Origin: Coriaria nepalensis
Lineage: Eukaryota > Streptophyta > Magnoliopsida > Cucurbitales > Coriariaceae
NCBI GenBank assembly: GCA_027186245.1
Contig: CP114499.1
Span: 1,927,001 to 1,991,000, forward strand
DNA length: 64,000 nucleotides
Reading direction: 5' to 3'
Below the pieces are notes generated by a model. The model was not told the origin of the DNA. It searched no databases and was given only the letters and a program-made list of their open reading frames with translations. Positions within the stretch are counted from its first letter, which is position 1; each line of letters starts with the position of its first letter. Made by a program: the position numbers and the translations under genes. Shown piece by piece: positions 36,970-46,688 of this stretch.

Positions 36970-37485
36970 AAAAGGTGGAAAAATAAGTCGGGCCGGCCTA
37001 TTTTGAGCCCAACCTATTATAAATAGAACTAGACCAAGCACGGGTCAGACCGAACCCTAATAACTAAGGCCCGGCCCAACCCTATTTATATATGGGCTTG
37101 GAAATAGGCCGACCTACAATTTAAATATACATATACATATAATTTTATTATGTAGGAAATTATCTTAATTATGTAATAAAGAAAATAAGATATAAGTTAT
37201 TAATAAATAAGACAATACATCATACATCATTTAAGAAAAAAATAAATATATTACTTATTTATTTATATTAATTTATGAGAATGGGGTACTTATTAAAAAA
37301 AGGAAAAAATAAGAGGGATGGATGGAGGAAAGAGAGATTAAATGGCTCGGACTTTAGGCAGGCAGCCCACAGACTTATTACAATACAGGTCGGGCCGGCT
37401 TGCGAGTCCAATATCAAGGCCCAGCCCGATCCTAATCTCGAGCCTAGTCATTAGCGGGCTAGCCCGGCTCATATTGTCACTTCTA
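36970..37485. mobile_element. Short hAT-like inverted-repeat element
   Basis: The left end AAAAGGTGGAAAAATAAGTC and right end (complement) TAGAAGTGACAATATGAGCC are imperfect inverted repeats and resemble the TAGAGGTGA termini of the local hAT family. Both sides have GGGCC/GGCCC-rich subterminal parts around an AT-rich core without ORFs. Flanking 8-mers do not match. Confidence 0.6.
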
Positions 37486-39099
37486 TCGATAATGTCACTG
37501 ATGGAGATCTCCAAATAATTTATTTTCTCTCATGTTTCTCTTTATTCTCTATCAACCATCTTTTCTCTCTTTTCGCACTTTCATTTTTCTCCGGACGTAG
37601 ATCTTGGTCCCAAAATTATGGGCTTAGACTTAGATCTTAGTCAAACAATTCCAATTCTTAACCTATATGTATGTTTGAAAATTCCAAAGCTAGATCTTGG
37701 TCTAGAAATTTCATATCGTATAGAAAAAGAGGAAGAAGAGAAGAGTTGATGATGAAAAATTGAGTATATCTTCTTAAAATAATTAAAAATTAAAATAAGC
37801 CTTTAAATTTAAAATTTAAATACCTATTTGAAAATGATTATGCAAAAAACAAAAAACAAAAAATTTCCCCTTCTTCCTTTTATCTCTAGAAAATTCTATC
37901 CGTTACTCATTTCTTAGGTCATTGGTTGGAACCTATACTATTTTTTATCTTTTTTTAGATTTTTTCTTCTTTAATGAAATTTTTCAATAATTTTTTGTTG
38001 AGTTTTTAGTCTTTAATAATGGCTATTTGGTTTCCTCTATCCAACCTAGTCCATCATTTGAAGATTTTTTAATCTTAAAAAGCAACATTAGTATTTTAGA
38101 TACTCTCAATCTTAGATCTTCATATATTTAAAGTATTTTATATTATTTTCTTAAACAAATCTTAGAGATATTATCTAATAGGTGGATATATATATATATA
38201 TATATTTGAATTTCTTTATACAAATTATGTTTGTAATCGTTCATCTAATATATAATTTTATTTTTATAAAATAAAATATTCTCGTTTTCATTAAAAAAAA
38301 AAAGATTAAACAGTTAAAATTTAAATTTAAATAAGCCACTAGATAAGATTTTTGTGAGCTCTTATTAGTAAGTAGAAAGCCTGCCCTAATAAATTATGAC
38401 CGAATTAAACATTTGAGATTTAGAATACTAAGGTTTATGATTAGAATTATAAGAAAATTTTGGGTGAATACCGTACATAATTATATTATGAATCATATCA
38501 ATCTTGAAGTATCTATTTTATTAAAACTTTCTTACATTAATATATAAAAGTGATGATCCGTCACTTATATGTTAATTTGATACACTGCTTTTTCTCGTGA
38601 TGATCCGCATAATCATATCTCCATAGCATTTCATAGTACGCTATTAACATGCTTAATGTTTTGAGGTTGAAACATTTTTAAAGGGTAGATAATGTTGGAT
38701 AAAGATATCATAAAAGAGATTCTTATTGAAAACCTAAAACTCAATAGAAATACTTTAAAAAGACTTCTTCATAGTGTTGAAAATATATCATCTATCCAAA
38801 AGAGATTTTGGGATATATCACTTTTATCATTGTTAATTGATTTTTAAGTTGGAAAACTATACTATCAAAGTTATGCCTACGCGTGATGGACTAATGTTAT
38901 ACATACTTCATATTATCAATCTAAAAATAATTTATGAATAGACTCAAAATAATGTCATAACTTATATAAAGTATAAAGTAGAATATATATTTTCTAATTA
39001 ACAATGAGCTTTTTGAGGTTAATTATGATTCAACAAAGAAAGAAAGAAATTTTTAGTTAATGAATATCAAATATGCGATTAAAATTTGTAATTAAAATG
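37486..39099. other. AT-rich spacer with 'gatcttggtc' phrases
   Basis: At 37597-37720 the phrase 'agatcttggtc' occurs three times in diverged form. Otherwise AT-rich with a TA run at 38190-38210. No genes. Confidence 0.4.
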
Positions 39100-39180
39100 T
39101 ATTATATAGTTCAATGGTTTATAGGCTTTACCTAAGTTATTGAGTTTATTAGAGGTCATAGGTTTAATCCATTTCACTTT
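39100..39180 (+). repeat. Possible tRNA-derived SINE head
   Basis: TAGTTCAATGG at 39107-39117 fits a Pol III box A and GGTTTAATCC at 39161-39170 fits box B, 44 bases apart, followed by pyrimidine-rich sequence. It is too diverged to fold as a tRNA. The remainder of a SINE body is unclear. Confidence 0.35.
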
Positions 39181-39540
39181 CATTTTTCATTCTTTTCTTC
39201 ACTTTTTTCTTCACTTTTTTCTTATTTTCTTTTTATTTCTTATTCAATCCCCACTAATTCTTTTGGCCAAAACAAAAATCCCCAACTAATTCCTTATTTT
39301 CATTATTTTTTTAAAAATAAAATTAGCTTTTCAAATTTGTTTGCTTAATTTTCTTAATATTTTTCTTTTTTTTTTCTTCCTTTATTTCCTTCTTTTTTTT
39401 TTATTTATTGCTTATTCAATTACCAACTAATTCCTTATTTTCATTTTTTTTTTTTCAATAAAATTAGTTTTTGAAATTTCCTTCCTTCCTTTTTCTTTCC
39501 CATTAAAGTTATTTTTTCTTAATTTATTTTACCCAAATTC
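39181..39540. repeat. T/C-rich imperfect duplication
   Basis: Two similar stretches of roughly 150 bases, each with 'tttatttcttattcaat' then 'ccaactaattcctta' or a close variant, repeated around 39225-39300 and 39400-39450. Low-complexity pyrimidine tract. Confidence 0.6.
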
Positions 39541-39572
39541 ATCATTAAAAAAATAAAATCTAATCAACTACT

Positions 39573-39576
<4 letters not shown>

Positions 39577-39622
<46 letters not shown>
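39577..39622. repeat. (TA)n microsatellite
   Basis: About 23 uninterrupted TA/AT dinucleotides. Confidence 0.97.
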
Positions 39623-39626
<4 letters not shown>

Positions 39627-41376
39627 CTACAAAATAAAATAATTTTTATTACTTGAGGAATTTTGACGTTAATAACAAGTGATTACTCATGTAAATTAAG
39701 GATAGAAGACTATCAAAAGGTTATAGACCTTTATTTTGTTTTGTTTTTAGCAGGAAAAGAAAAAAAAAAAAAGTTATATTGAAAAACTACAATGGAGGTT
39801 GCGTACTCTACATCCAATCTTAAAGAGGGAAGGAAAATGAGTATTATCGTCAACAGTCAATAGTCAACATCATTGTTATTTTCACTCAAGACTGATTTAA
39901 TTATTTCATGGTTGAGAATGCTACTGTTGTGTTATTACGATAAAGTTTTGCATCTCAAGATTTTTTCTTATGTTAGAAAGTTTGTACTTAAGCTGTTTTG
40001 TGTTTTAGATCCATAAATATGGCGATATTTCTCTATTTTAAGATTGATAATTTCTTTTGTATGGCACTCGACGAAGGTGATAATATGAATCTTCCAACTC
40101 TATGTCCATGTGTGGAAACATGCCCATTTCATCCTAAGCAACCGTTTGGACAGGGCTTTAAAATTTCACCCCAAAAAAAAAGTTAATACATATAATTTAG
40201 AGAAGTATCATTTTCATTCCTAAGCTTTCATTATTTGTTCATTTTAATGCTTAAAATTTTAAATGATTCAACTCCTTACAACTTTCAAATAAACTGTTTC
40301 TTTCATCTCCTTATTAACTTTATGTTGAGCTAGTATGTTTCCTCCTTTCCCTATTTGTTTAGTCGATATACACCCATAAATTTTTTTCATGCAGTTTTCT
40401 TGGTTCCACCTGCCAATAGGTTTGAGTTCCTTTCAAAAGAAGAAGATTGTGCTGATTTTGAAGTAACAAAAAGGATCACATGAATTATCTCTTTCGAAAG
40501 GGGAAGCTTAGGGAAACTTGATAAAGCCTATGAGGATTTAAGGTATTTAGGATTAAGTTTATAAATGTAAAATGAAAAAATTATATCTAAATTTATATAT
40601 GTAAGCTAGATATCATTCCCTTTTGGCCAAAAAACTAGATATTACTCCCCTAAACTTTAATTTTACTAGATTTAAGTTCCTAAACTTAACTAGACCTATA
40701 AGCTTCTAAGTTTCATAAATGAGATTAGGTGTCTAATTTCAGAACTGCATTAAGAATTTAACTAATTTCGTTATCCACTGCACTTTAATAACCCGACCCA
40801 TTTTTAATCTAACTCATATTTAATAACAAAATTTTATTATTCTCTCTTTTATTTTTTCATGATGAGGTTTCTTTTTCTTTTCTAACCATGATCGTGACAA
40901 AAATGGCTATTTAAAGGGTTGAAGTAAAAACAGGTTAGTATGTTATAATGGAGCGGATGGGAAAATTAATTAGTTTTTTAACGAAACGAAATTTTAGAAG
41001 TAGGGACCTAAGGCTAGTTTAAGAAACTTAGAAGGGTATAAGTCTAGTTTTATAAGTCTATTTTAAAATTTTCATAATTTAAGGTTACTGATCTCTCACC
41101 GAGTCTTCCATTTCCAAGTCACTACCCGTGCCATGCTACTAGTGCTACAACTCTGTTAGAACTTTCATGTCTCGCAAGCCACCAACCCATGAATGAGATG
41201 GAGGGTTGGTTGAGGCAACACCTCTTAATACGTTTGAAAAATTATTACCTTTACCCTATTATTTAAAATTACATAATATGTGGTTACTACCCTAACCAAG
41301 CCACTATTTTTAAGCTCCTCCATCTTGGCCACATTGTCGTTGCTACCCTTTTACAAAAACATTTGTGCCTCCCAAT
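39623..41376. other. Unassigned AT-rich spacer
   Basis: No supported gene. A short frame at about 40019-40186 (cysteine-containing, CPCVETCPFHP) has no recognised family and no coding context, and I do not call it a gene. Confidence 0.4.
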
Positions 41377-42440
41377 TAGGGTTGTCCAAGAATATTCGTA
41401 TCTGCCGTAACCGCACGATCCGCTCGCTAGTGAAGCGAATATGTCAAATAATGTCTTAATTTTTGTTAGGCAGGTGGATATCTGCCCCACCATGAATATC
41501 CACCGAATACTTGGATAGATATCCAGCGGATAATAAATATCCGCCCACTTTAATTTAAAAAAAAATGAAAGAAGGTATTGCTTCACCTTAAAATCAGACT
41601 GTAGCGGCGCAACCTCCTCTTTGCCATCCACCATTTGCACCCCGCGACAGCCACCTCTTCCGGACAGACCACTAAAACACCCAGACGCACCGCCTCCTTG
41701 TCCCGCTCTCTTTCAAAATGCAGCAACGCAACCTCCTCATCCTCGCCATTCACCAGCTGCCATCTGTGAGACTACAACTAACCTGGTTGATGTTGGTTTT
41801 ATGATTCATGAGTTATCTAACATCCTAATAGGAGGTAAGCATGTGCTTTGAATACTGTGAACATAGCAACAAGTTTATGGATTCTATCGTTTTAAGTGGA
41901 ATTGAATAATTGATGAGGTAACATATTAGGCAATATATGGTCAATTTAATGAATTACTATTTAAGCTATTGGAAGTAGTGGAAGTATATGTCTACCATTG
42001 TCATCGCCCTCACTTGAAGAGGCAAGCAATAATCTGGCCATGGATGAGGTCCCGAAAGGTATATCAAGACCAAAAAGGAGTCCAACATGGGAACATTTCG
42101 AGAGGCTTGACGGGATCAAAAAGGTGAAGTGCTTCCATTATGGCGTCTTACTCTCATTTAAAAATCCAAAGAAATTAAGCACCTCATCGATGAATAATCA
42201 CATGAGAGGATGCAAAGGATTACCGAGACGAAGTGAATTGGATAACCAACAATTGTTGGTTAAGAAAATTACTGACGGAAGCACCGAGGTCATCGCGTTC
42301 AAGTTAGTTATAATTACTTTTGACTTTTCCTTACATGTGAATTTTAATAAGTTTGTTAATTTATATATATTAATTTATATCTCATACATTAGGTTCGATA
42401 TGTTTTACATACATATGAGATTTCTATTGCTATAATACTA
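41377..42440 (+). mobile_element. hAT-like element, 5' part with BED-finger exon
   Basis: A possible left terminus TAGGGTTGTCCAAGAATATT at 41377 is followed by many GGATATC/GATATCC motifs (41470-41550), as in hAT subterminal regions. A BED-finger coding segment follows at 41998-42318. Similar ATCCGCC-rich ends occur at 43433 and about 44590-44635. I could not establish which end pairs with which, so the extent is uncertain. Confidence 0.55.
41998..42318 (+). pseudogene. BED zinc-finger fragment of hAT transposase
   Basis: Translates to a BED finger: a PTWEHFERL aromatic start, KVKCFHYGVLLSF where a CxxC pair is expected (second Cys is Tyr), then SSMNNHMRGC with the His and Cys ligands. It reads on to GSTEVIAFK and then leaves recognisable sequence. 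The rest of the transposase is not found downstream. Confidence 0.65.
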
Positions 42441-42674
42441 TTCCTCTTTCTGGATTATCAAATTATAAACTCAAATTATAAACTATCTTATTATATTTGT
42501 ATTTTAGATTATGATGTTATTGGATGATGTTATGAATTAGACTATATGTTTTTTGAGTTGCTGAATAGTGGATATCATAACCCTTAATATCATATTTGAT
42601 AAAAATTCGACATTATAACAACTAAAATTCAATTTTTTTTGTCAATTTTTTTTTCTTTTCCATTTCCACTTAAA

Positions 42675-42905
42675 AGTTATGATACTTTACGGATCAATGG
42701 GGTCATCGACCCTCGATCCATAGAGTAAATTAGTCATAACTGCTAGTTTACTTTACGGGTTGAAGGGTCGAAGGCCCCATCAACCCTTCGAGTAAACTAG
42801 AAGTTATGATACTTTATGGGTATATGAGGCCATCGACTTATCGACCCCATCGACCCGTAGAGTAAACTATAAGTGGTTTGAAGGGTCGAAGGCCCTGTAA
42901 ACCCC
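42675..42905. repeat. Cluster of consecutive imperfect palindromes
   Basis: Three adjacent hairpin-forming units. Unit 1 is 42675-42741 (arms agttatga/tcataact and inner gatc). Unit 2 is 42743-42800, with 21-base arms matching at 18 positions. Unit 3 is 42802-42874 (arms ending atgggt/acccgt). Units 1 and 3 start alike (agttatgatacttta), and a GGGTCGAAGGCCC core occurs in unit 2 and again at about 42881. Origin unknown. Confidence 0.75.
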
Positions 42906-43030
42906 CAATAGTCCTAAACTACGCATAGTTAGGAAACAAGCTAAAAGGGTTTTCGAAAATGAGGTAATTTTGACGTGGTTGCGTAATTTGTTTAGAACTC
43001 AATCATGTTTTTATCTCTCTAGACCAAGTT

Positions 43031-43207
43031 TTCGGCCTGGATCAGGAACTCAGACCGAGAAATATTATATGAGATCTCGATCTGAAAAAAGAAGAAACGA
43101 ATTCGGTTTGGATGGGAACCCAGACTGAGAGATGTTATTTGAGACTCGGTCTAGGAGAAAAAATTTCAGTCTACATCAAGAACCCAGATCGAAAGACGTT
43201 ATATAAT
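43031..43207. repeat. Degenerate tandem repeat, three units of 63-71 bp
   Basis: Units start at 43031 (ttcggcctgg), 43102 (ttcggtttgg) and 43165 (ttcagtctac). Each continues with 'aac(c)cagac(c)gaga' and 'gttat', and each of the first two also contains a 'cagac.gag ... ctcg.tctg' palindrome. Confidence 0.75.
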
Positions 43208-45397
43208 TTGGAGTGTTTATTATAATTTATACATAATTTTGGCGACTTATCCTAATTTCACCATAAAAATAATTTACAAAATGAAATATTTATCTGAGCT
43301 CCCCCCCCCCCTTTTTTAGGGTGACATGCTTTGCTGATTGAGTATATCACATCAATATGTAGTTAGGAATGAGTGAAATATCTATTATTTATTATCATCT
43401 CGTTAACGAGCATATTATTTATTTTGCAAAACTAGGATGAGCAGATATGGGATATCCATCCGCCCCTCTTTTCCCTCTCTTCTTCTCTCCTCTTATGCAC
43501 TCAGCCTTCCTCCTCGCTCCCTCTCTATGCTACTGGCCCCGCTGCCTCCAAATTTACCGCTCCTCCTCCTATGAGCAACCGAAATCATCCATTGATTTAA
43601 AAAGAAAACAAAAAACAAATGACAACTAAACTTTCTTCTTCTTCTTTTCTCATTATATAATATAACCCAATAAAATCTTGATAAATTAATAATGTTGAGA
43701 CTTAAGAAATTTGTTATTTATCGAATTATTAAATTTCGATAAATTAATTTATTAAATTATAGATTAATTAATCTAGAGATTTTAATTTATTAACCCAATT
43801 TAGAAACAAACTAAATATGAAAATTTTGAAATTTAGCTTGGTGAGCATAGAAAGAAGGCTCACCATATCTTAATCCTAACAATATAAATCTCAAATTCAA
43901 GCAAATTATCATAATTATCTCAACCGGTAAATTTGCTCATATTCATTTTCAAAAATATATCTTGGTAAATAAAGCATAAATTTTGTTAGAAACATCCAAA
44001 TGCATAGGTTTTTGTGACCATAGAAAGATAAGAGAGAAACTTACAATTTTTATGGTGACAACTTTGCCTCAAAATATCATTTGGTAATAATGGGTCGAAA
44101 AAACTTAGTTAATAAATAAGATTATATGTCTATTATGGCTCGGTTTCATAAAAATGTTTAAAAAAGTAGTGATGATATTGAATAATTTTTTATTATAATA
44201 TAAGAAAATAACATCATAATCTCTTACCATGTTAAGAAAAGTGAAAAATAAAATCTAAGTTGAATGATAATTGAATCATAACAATCAATGATTGATTCAT
44301 ATTTTTAAAATGCCTTATAGTTGAATTATATACTATATACTTAAAAAATTATCAATTTATATAGTATGAGACTTATATAAATGATTTAAAATATATTATT
44401 TTATAAATTTACTAAACTATTAATTTATTATGTTATCTTCACATGGAGACATATCAAAAATATTATTTAAGGAGATTTTACTATATAAAGAATGTCAACT
44501 TACCTTCAATCCTTACGTTAAATTGTAAATTCCCTCCTATACACTATTGAAATTTTGAAGGAGCATATCAGCCCATTTTACAAATAGTGGATGGAACGGA
44601 TAGCAATAGCAGATATCCGCCCTTCCTTATGCCTACATTTAGCAATATAAAATATCAAAGTAGGGGTTTGTTTCTAGTTTTTGAAAATCTGAAGGGGTTT
44701 AATCTTATTTTAAGAGTTAGAAATGTAAATCCGAATTATTAATAAATAAAATGAATAAATAAAAGTGTACTAGATGGAGCGGACAGATTGGTCGTTATTG
44801 CAGCTACATGCGGGACTCTTAAGCTTAAATGGCTCCATTTACACTCTTTTTCCTTCGAGATTATGAGAAGATAGAGAGAGAGAGAGAGAGAGAGAGGGGA
44901 GAGGAAGACGAACTCTAGAGAGAGCGTGTGCGAGCAACCCAGAGAAAAAAAGGGGTACAACTTTAGATATTCTAAGGGTATGTACCCTAATTCATTTTCC
45001 CTTTACCCATATATTTAATTATTCCTGTATATTTTTAAGGAATGAAATCCAAAAAAGTCTTGAAATTCATCTTTTTAGTCTATTGAATCCGAAAATTTCT
45101 ATCGCTGTGATTCTTTATTTTTTTTTCTCCCCTTTTCGGGTCTTTTCCGATCTGTCTTTTGTTTTTTCTTACTATGTAGATTTTCCACAGTTTCTTATTC
45201 TCTGTTTGAAGAAGAAAACAGAGAGTAGCAGAGGATTTATGCCTTCTGGGTTTTACGACTGCAACAGAACTCTGAAGCAGCTCGGCCTTTCTTCTCACTC
45301 TCTCTTCTTCTTCATCTTTAGAACACCTCTGATTTTCTCCATCCATTTCTTTCCCTCTCTCCCTGTCAGACAAAATCAGGGCTCCTCTCCATTGTCC
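43208..45397. other. Spacer and upstream region of ERF gene
   Basis: Contains poly-C at 43301-43311 and hAT-terminus-like ATCCGCC sequences at 43433-43475 and 44590-44635. AT-rich DNA lies between them, and a (GA)n tract at 44871-44895. From about 45080 it becomes pyrimidine-rich, consistent with the leader of the ERF transcript. No coding gene. Confidence 0.45.
44871..44895. repeat. (GA)n microsatellite
   Basis: Continuous GA dinucleotides about 850 bases before the ERF start codon. Confidence 0.93.
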
Positions 45398-45615
45398 ATG
45401 CTAGAAAGGTCAAAAAGGTATGTGGATTTTTTCTTTTTTTAAAATTTTTTTTATCAATTATCTAGCATTTTGCAATTTAATATTTTCTGGGTTCTGATTC
45501 AATAAATTTTTTATTTTTTATTTTTGGGTTCAGGTACGGTATTGGAGTGAAAAGCTTTGGAACTTGCTATGGAAACCATGTTTCCCTTCTTGATTTTGGG
45601 CCTTATGTGCCTTAG
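45398..45615 (+). CDS. Spliced upstream ORF in ERF leader (33 aa)
   Basis: ATG at 45398. The leader intron 45418-45533 (GTATGT...TTCAG) interrupts codon 7, and the frame continues 45534-45615 to TAG. The peptide begins MLERSKRYGIGVKSFG and ends DFGPYVP. The peptide-like composition, and the fact that the frame only exists after splicing, argue that it is a real conserved-peptide uORF. An in-frame ATG at 45239 could extend it by 53 residues if transcription starts further upstream. The uORF stop is 131 bases before the main ATG. My recollection is that Arabidopsis annotates conserved uORFs on the closest CRF10/ERF118-type genes; I could not check this. The role would be translational control of the ERF. 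Confidence 0.7.
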
Positions 45616-45746
45616 GATTTGGGGTTTTCTTTGACACCAAACAAATTCAAGCGGTTACTTTTTTCTTTTTTCTCCCCTTCTTTTTATACTTTATATTTAA
45701 TATTTTTCTGTTTTGGGGTTTAAGGGTTTAATTTTAGCTTAGAAAA

Positions 45747-46688
45747 ATGCCTGGCCCTCCCAGAGAAATTTCAATCCATGATAAGTATGCAAACAACGAG
45801 GAGAAAGCAATGAAACCAATGAGAGAGGTAAAAAACTCAAACCCGAATAGAAAGATCCGGGTTATATTCCATGACCCAGATGCTACAGATTCCTCAAGTG
45901 GAGAGGATGAAGAAAAAGTTGATAAGAAGAATTTTTTTCCGGCCCATAAGAGATTTGTTAGCGAGCTTATGGTTCCTAGGTTGCCATTTAATAATAGCCC
46001 ATGTGAAAAGAGTTCCTCACGACAAAATATGAATGGGGGAAAATTGGGTAGTATTAGTACCGGCCTAAAAGCATCATCTTCTCCTTCTTCTTCGGTCTAT
46101 AAAGGTGTTAGGCGTAGGAAATGGGGGAAATATGCAGCAGAGATAAGGGACCCGCTTACTAGGCGTAGGTTATGGCTTGGTACTTACAACACTGCAGAGG
46201 AGGCTTCTGTTGTTTATCAGAAAAAGAAGCTTGAGTTTGAAATCATAATGTCATCTAAGAAGGAGAAGGAAAAGGAGAAGGAGAAGCATAGCTTTTCGGT
46301 TGATGCAAGTTTTGAATCAGAAGAGAATAAGAATCTGTTGTCATATCCATCACCGTCTTCTGTGCTTAATGTCTCTATGGTTTCTTTTGAGGGCAATGGA
46401 TTTAGAAATTTGGCCAAAGAAGAAGGATTCAACACGAGACTGGATGGGGAAGAGGAAGTGGTCAAGGTGGAGGCAATTTTTGATCAAGAAAAGTTAAGTT
46501 TTGATGCATTGGAAGAGACTATTAGATCACCAATAGATTTGAGTTTTGAAAGTTCTTTGTTCGGGGAAGATGCGCTCTGGTTTCCAAACGGTACTAATTG
46601 GTCGGAATTTGATCTTCCGAATATTGATATCGACTTTGATAAGGATCTTAATTGGATTTCTGAAACCTTGAATGTGGCTTGCCCATAA
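45747..46688 (+). CDS. AP2/ERF transcription factor, group VI-L (ERF118/CRF-like)
   Basis: A single coding exon of 313 aa; the only intron found is in the 5' leader. Near residues 36-54 is the CRF-type N-terminal motif ([19 protein letters not shown]). A serine-rich spacer leads to the AP2/ERF DNA-binding domain from about residue 117 ([20 protein letters not shown], then [17 protein letters not shown]). The expected end of the domain (an AA..IRG.xA-type helix) is replaced by [20 protein letters not shown], a feature I associate with the VI-L subgroup. Acidic and serine-rich stretches to the C-terminus (ending near [17 protein letters not shown]) are likely activation regions. Expected to be nuclear and to bind GCC-box-like DNA. 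Probably under translational control by the leader uORF. Confidence 0.93.
   Translation: MPGPPREISIHDKYANNEEKAMKPMREVKNSNPNRKIRVIFHDPDATDSSSGEDEEKVDKKNFFPAHKRFVSELMVPRLPFNNSPCEKSSSRQNMNGGKLGSISTGLKASSSPSSSVYKGVRRRKWGKYAAEIRDPLTRRRLWLGTYNTAEEASVVYQKKKLEFEIIMSSKKEKEKEKEKHSFSVDASFESEENKNLLSYPSPSSVLNVSMVSFEGNGFRNLAKEEGFNTRLDGEEEVVKVEAIFDQEKLSFDALEETIRSPIDLSFESSLFGEDALWFPNGTNWSEFDLPNIDIDFDKDLNWISETLNVACP

Noticed and set aside
40019..40186. Small frame with CPCVETCPFHP resembling a metal-binding motif
   Set aside because: Only part of a frame, no family match I can name, no splice or promoter context, in repeat-poor AT-rich spacer.
43447..43629. Plus-strand 60-codon frame
   Set aside because: Starts at a transposon-terminus-like sequence and is pyrimidine-driven low complexity, with no supporting motif.
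41377..44635. One large hAT bounded by TAGG ends at 41377 and 44635
   Set aside because: The 8-bp flanks do not match and another TAGG end at 43433 competes, so the pairing is not supported.
46217..46465. Minus-strand serine/phenylalanine-rich frame within the ERF gene
   Set aside because: Antisense shadow of the lysine/glutamate-rich region of the ERF coding sequence.
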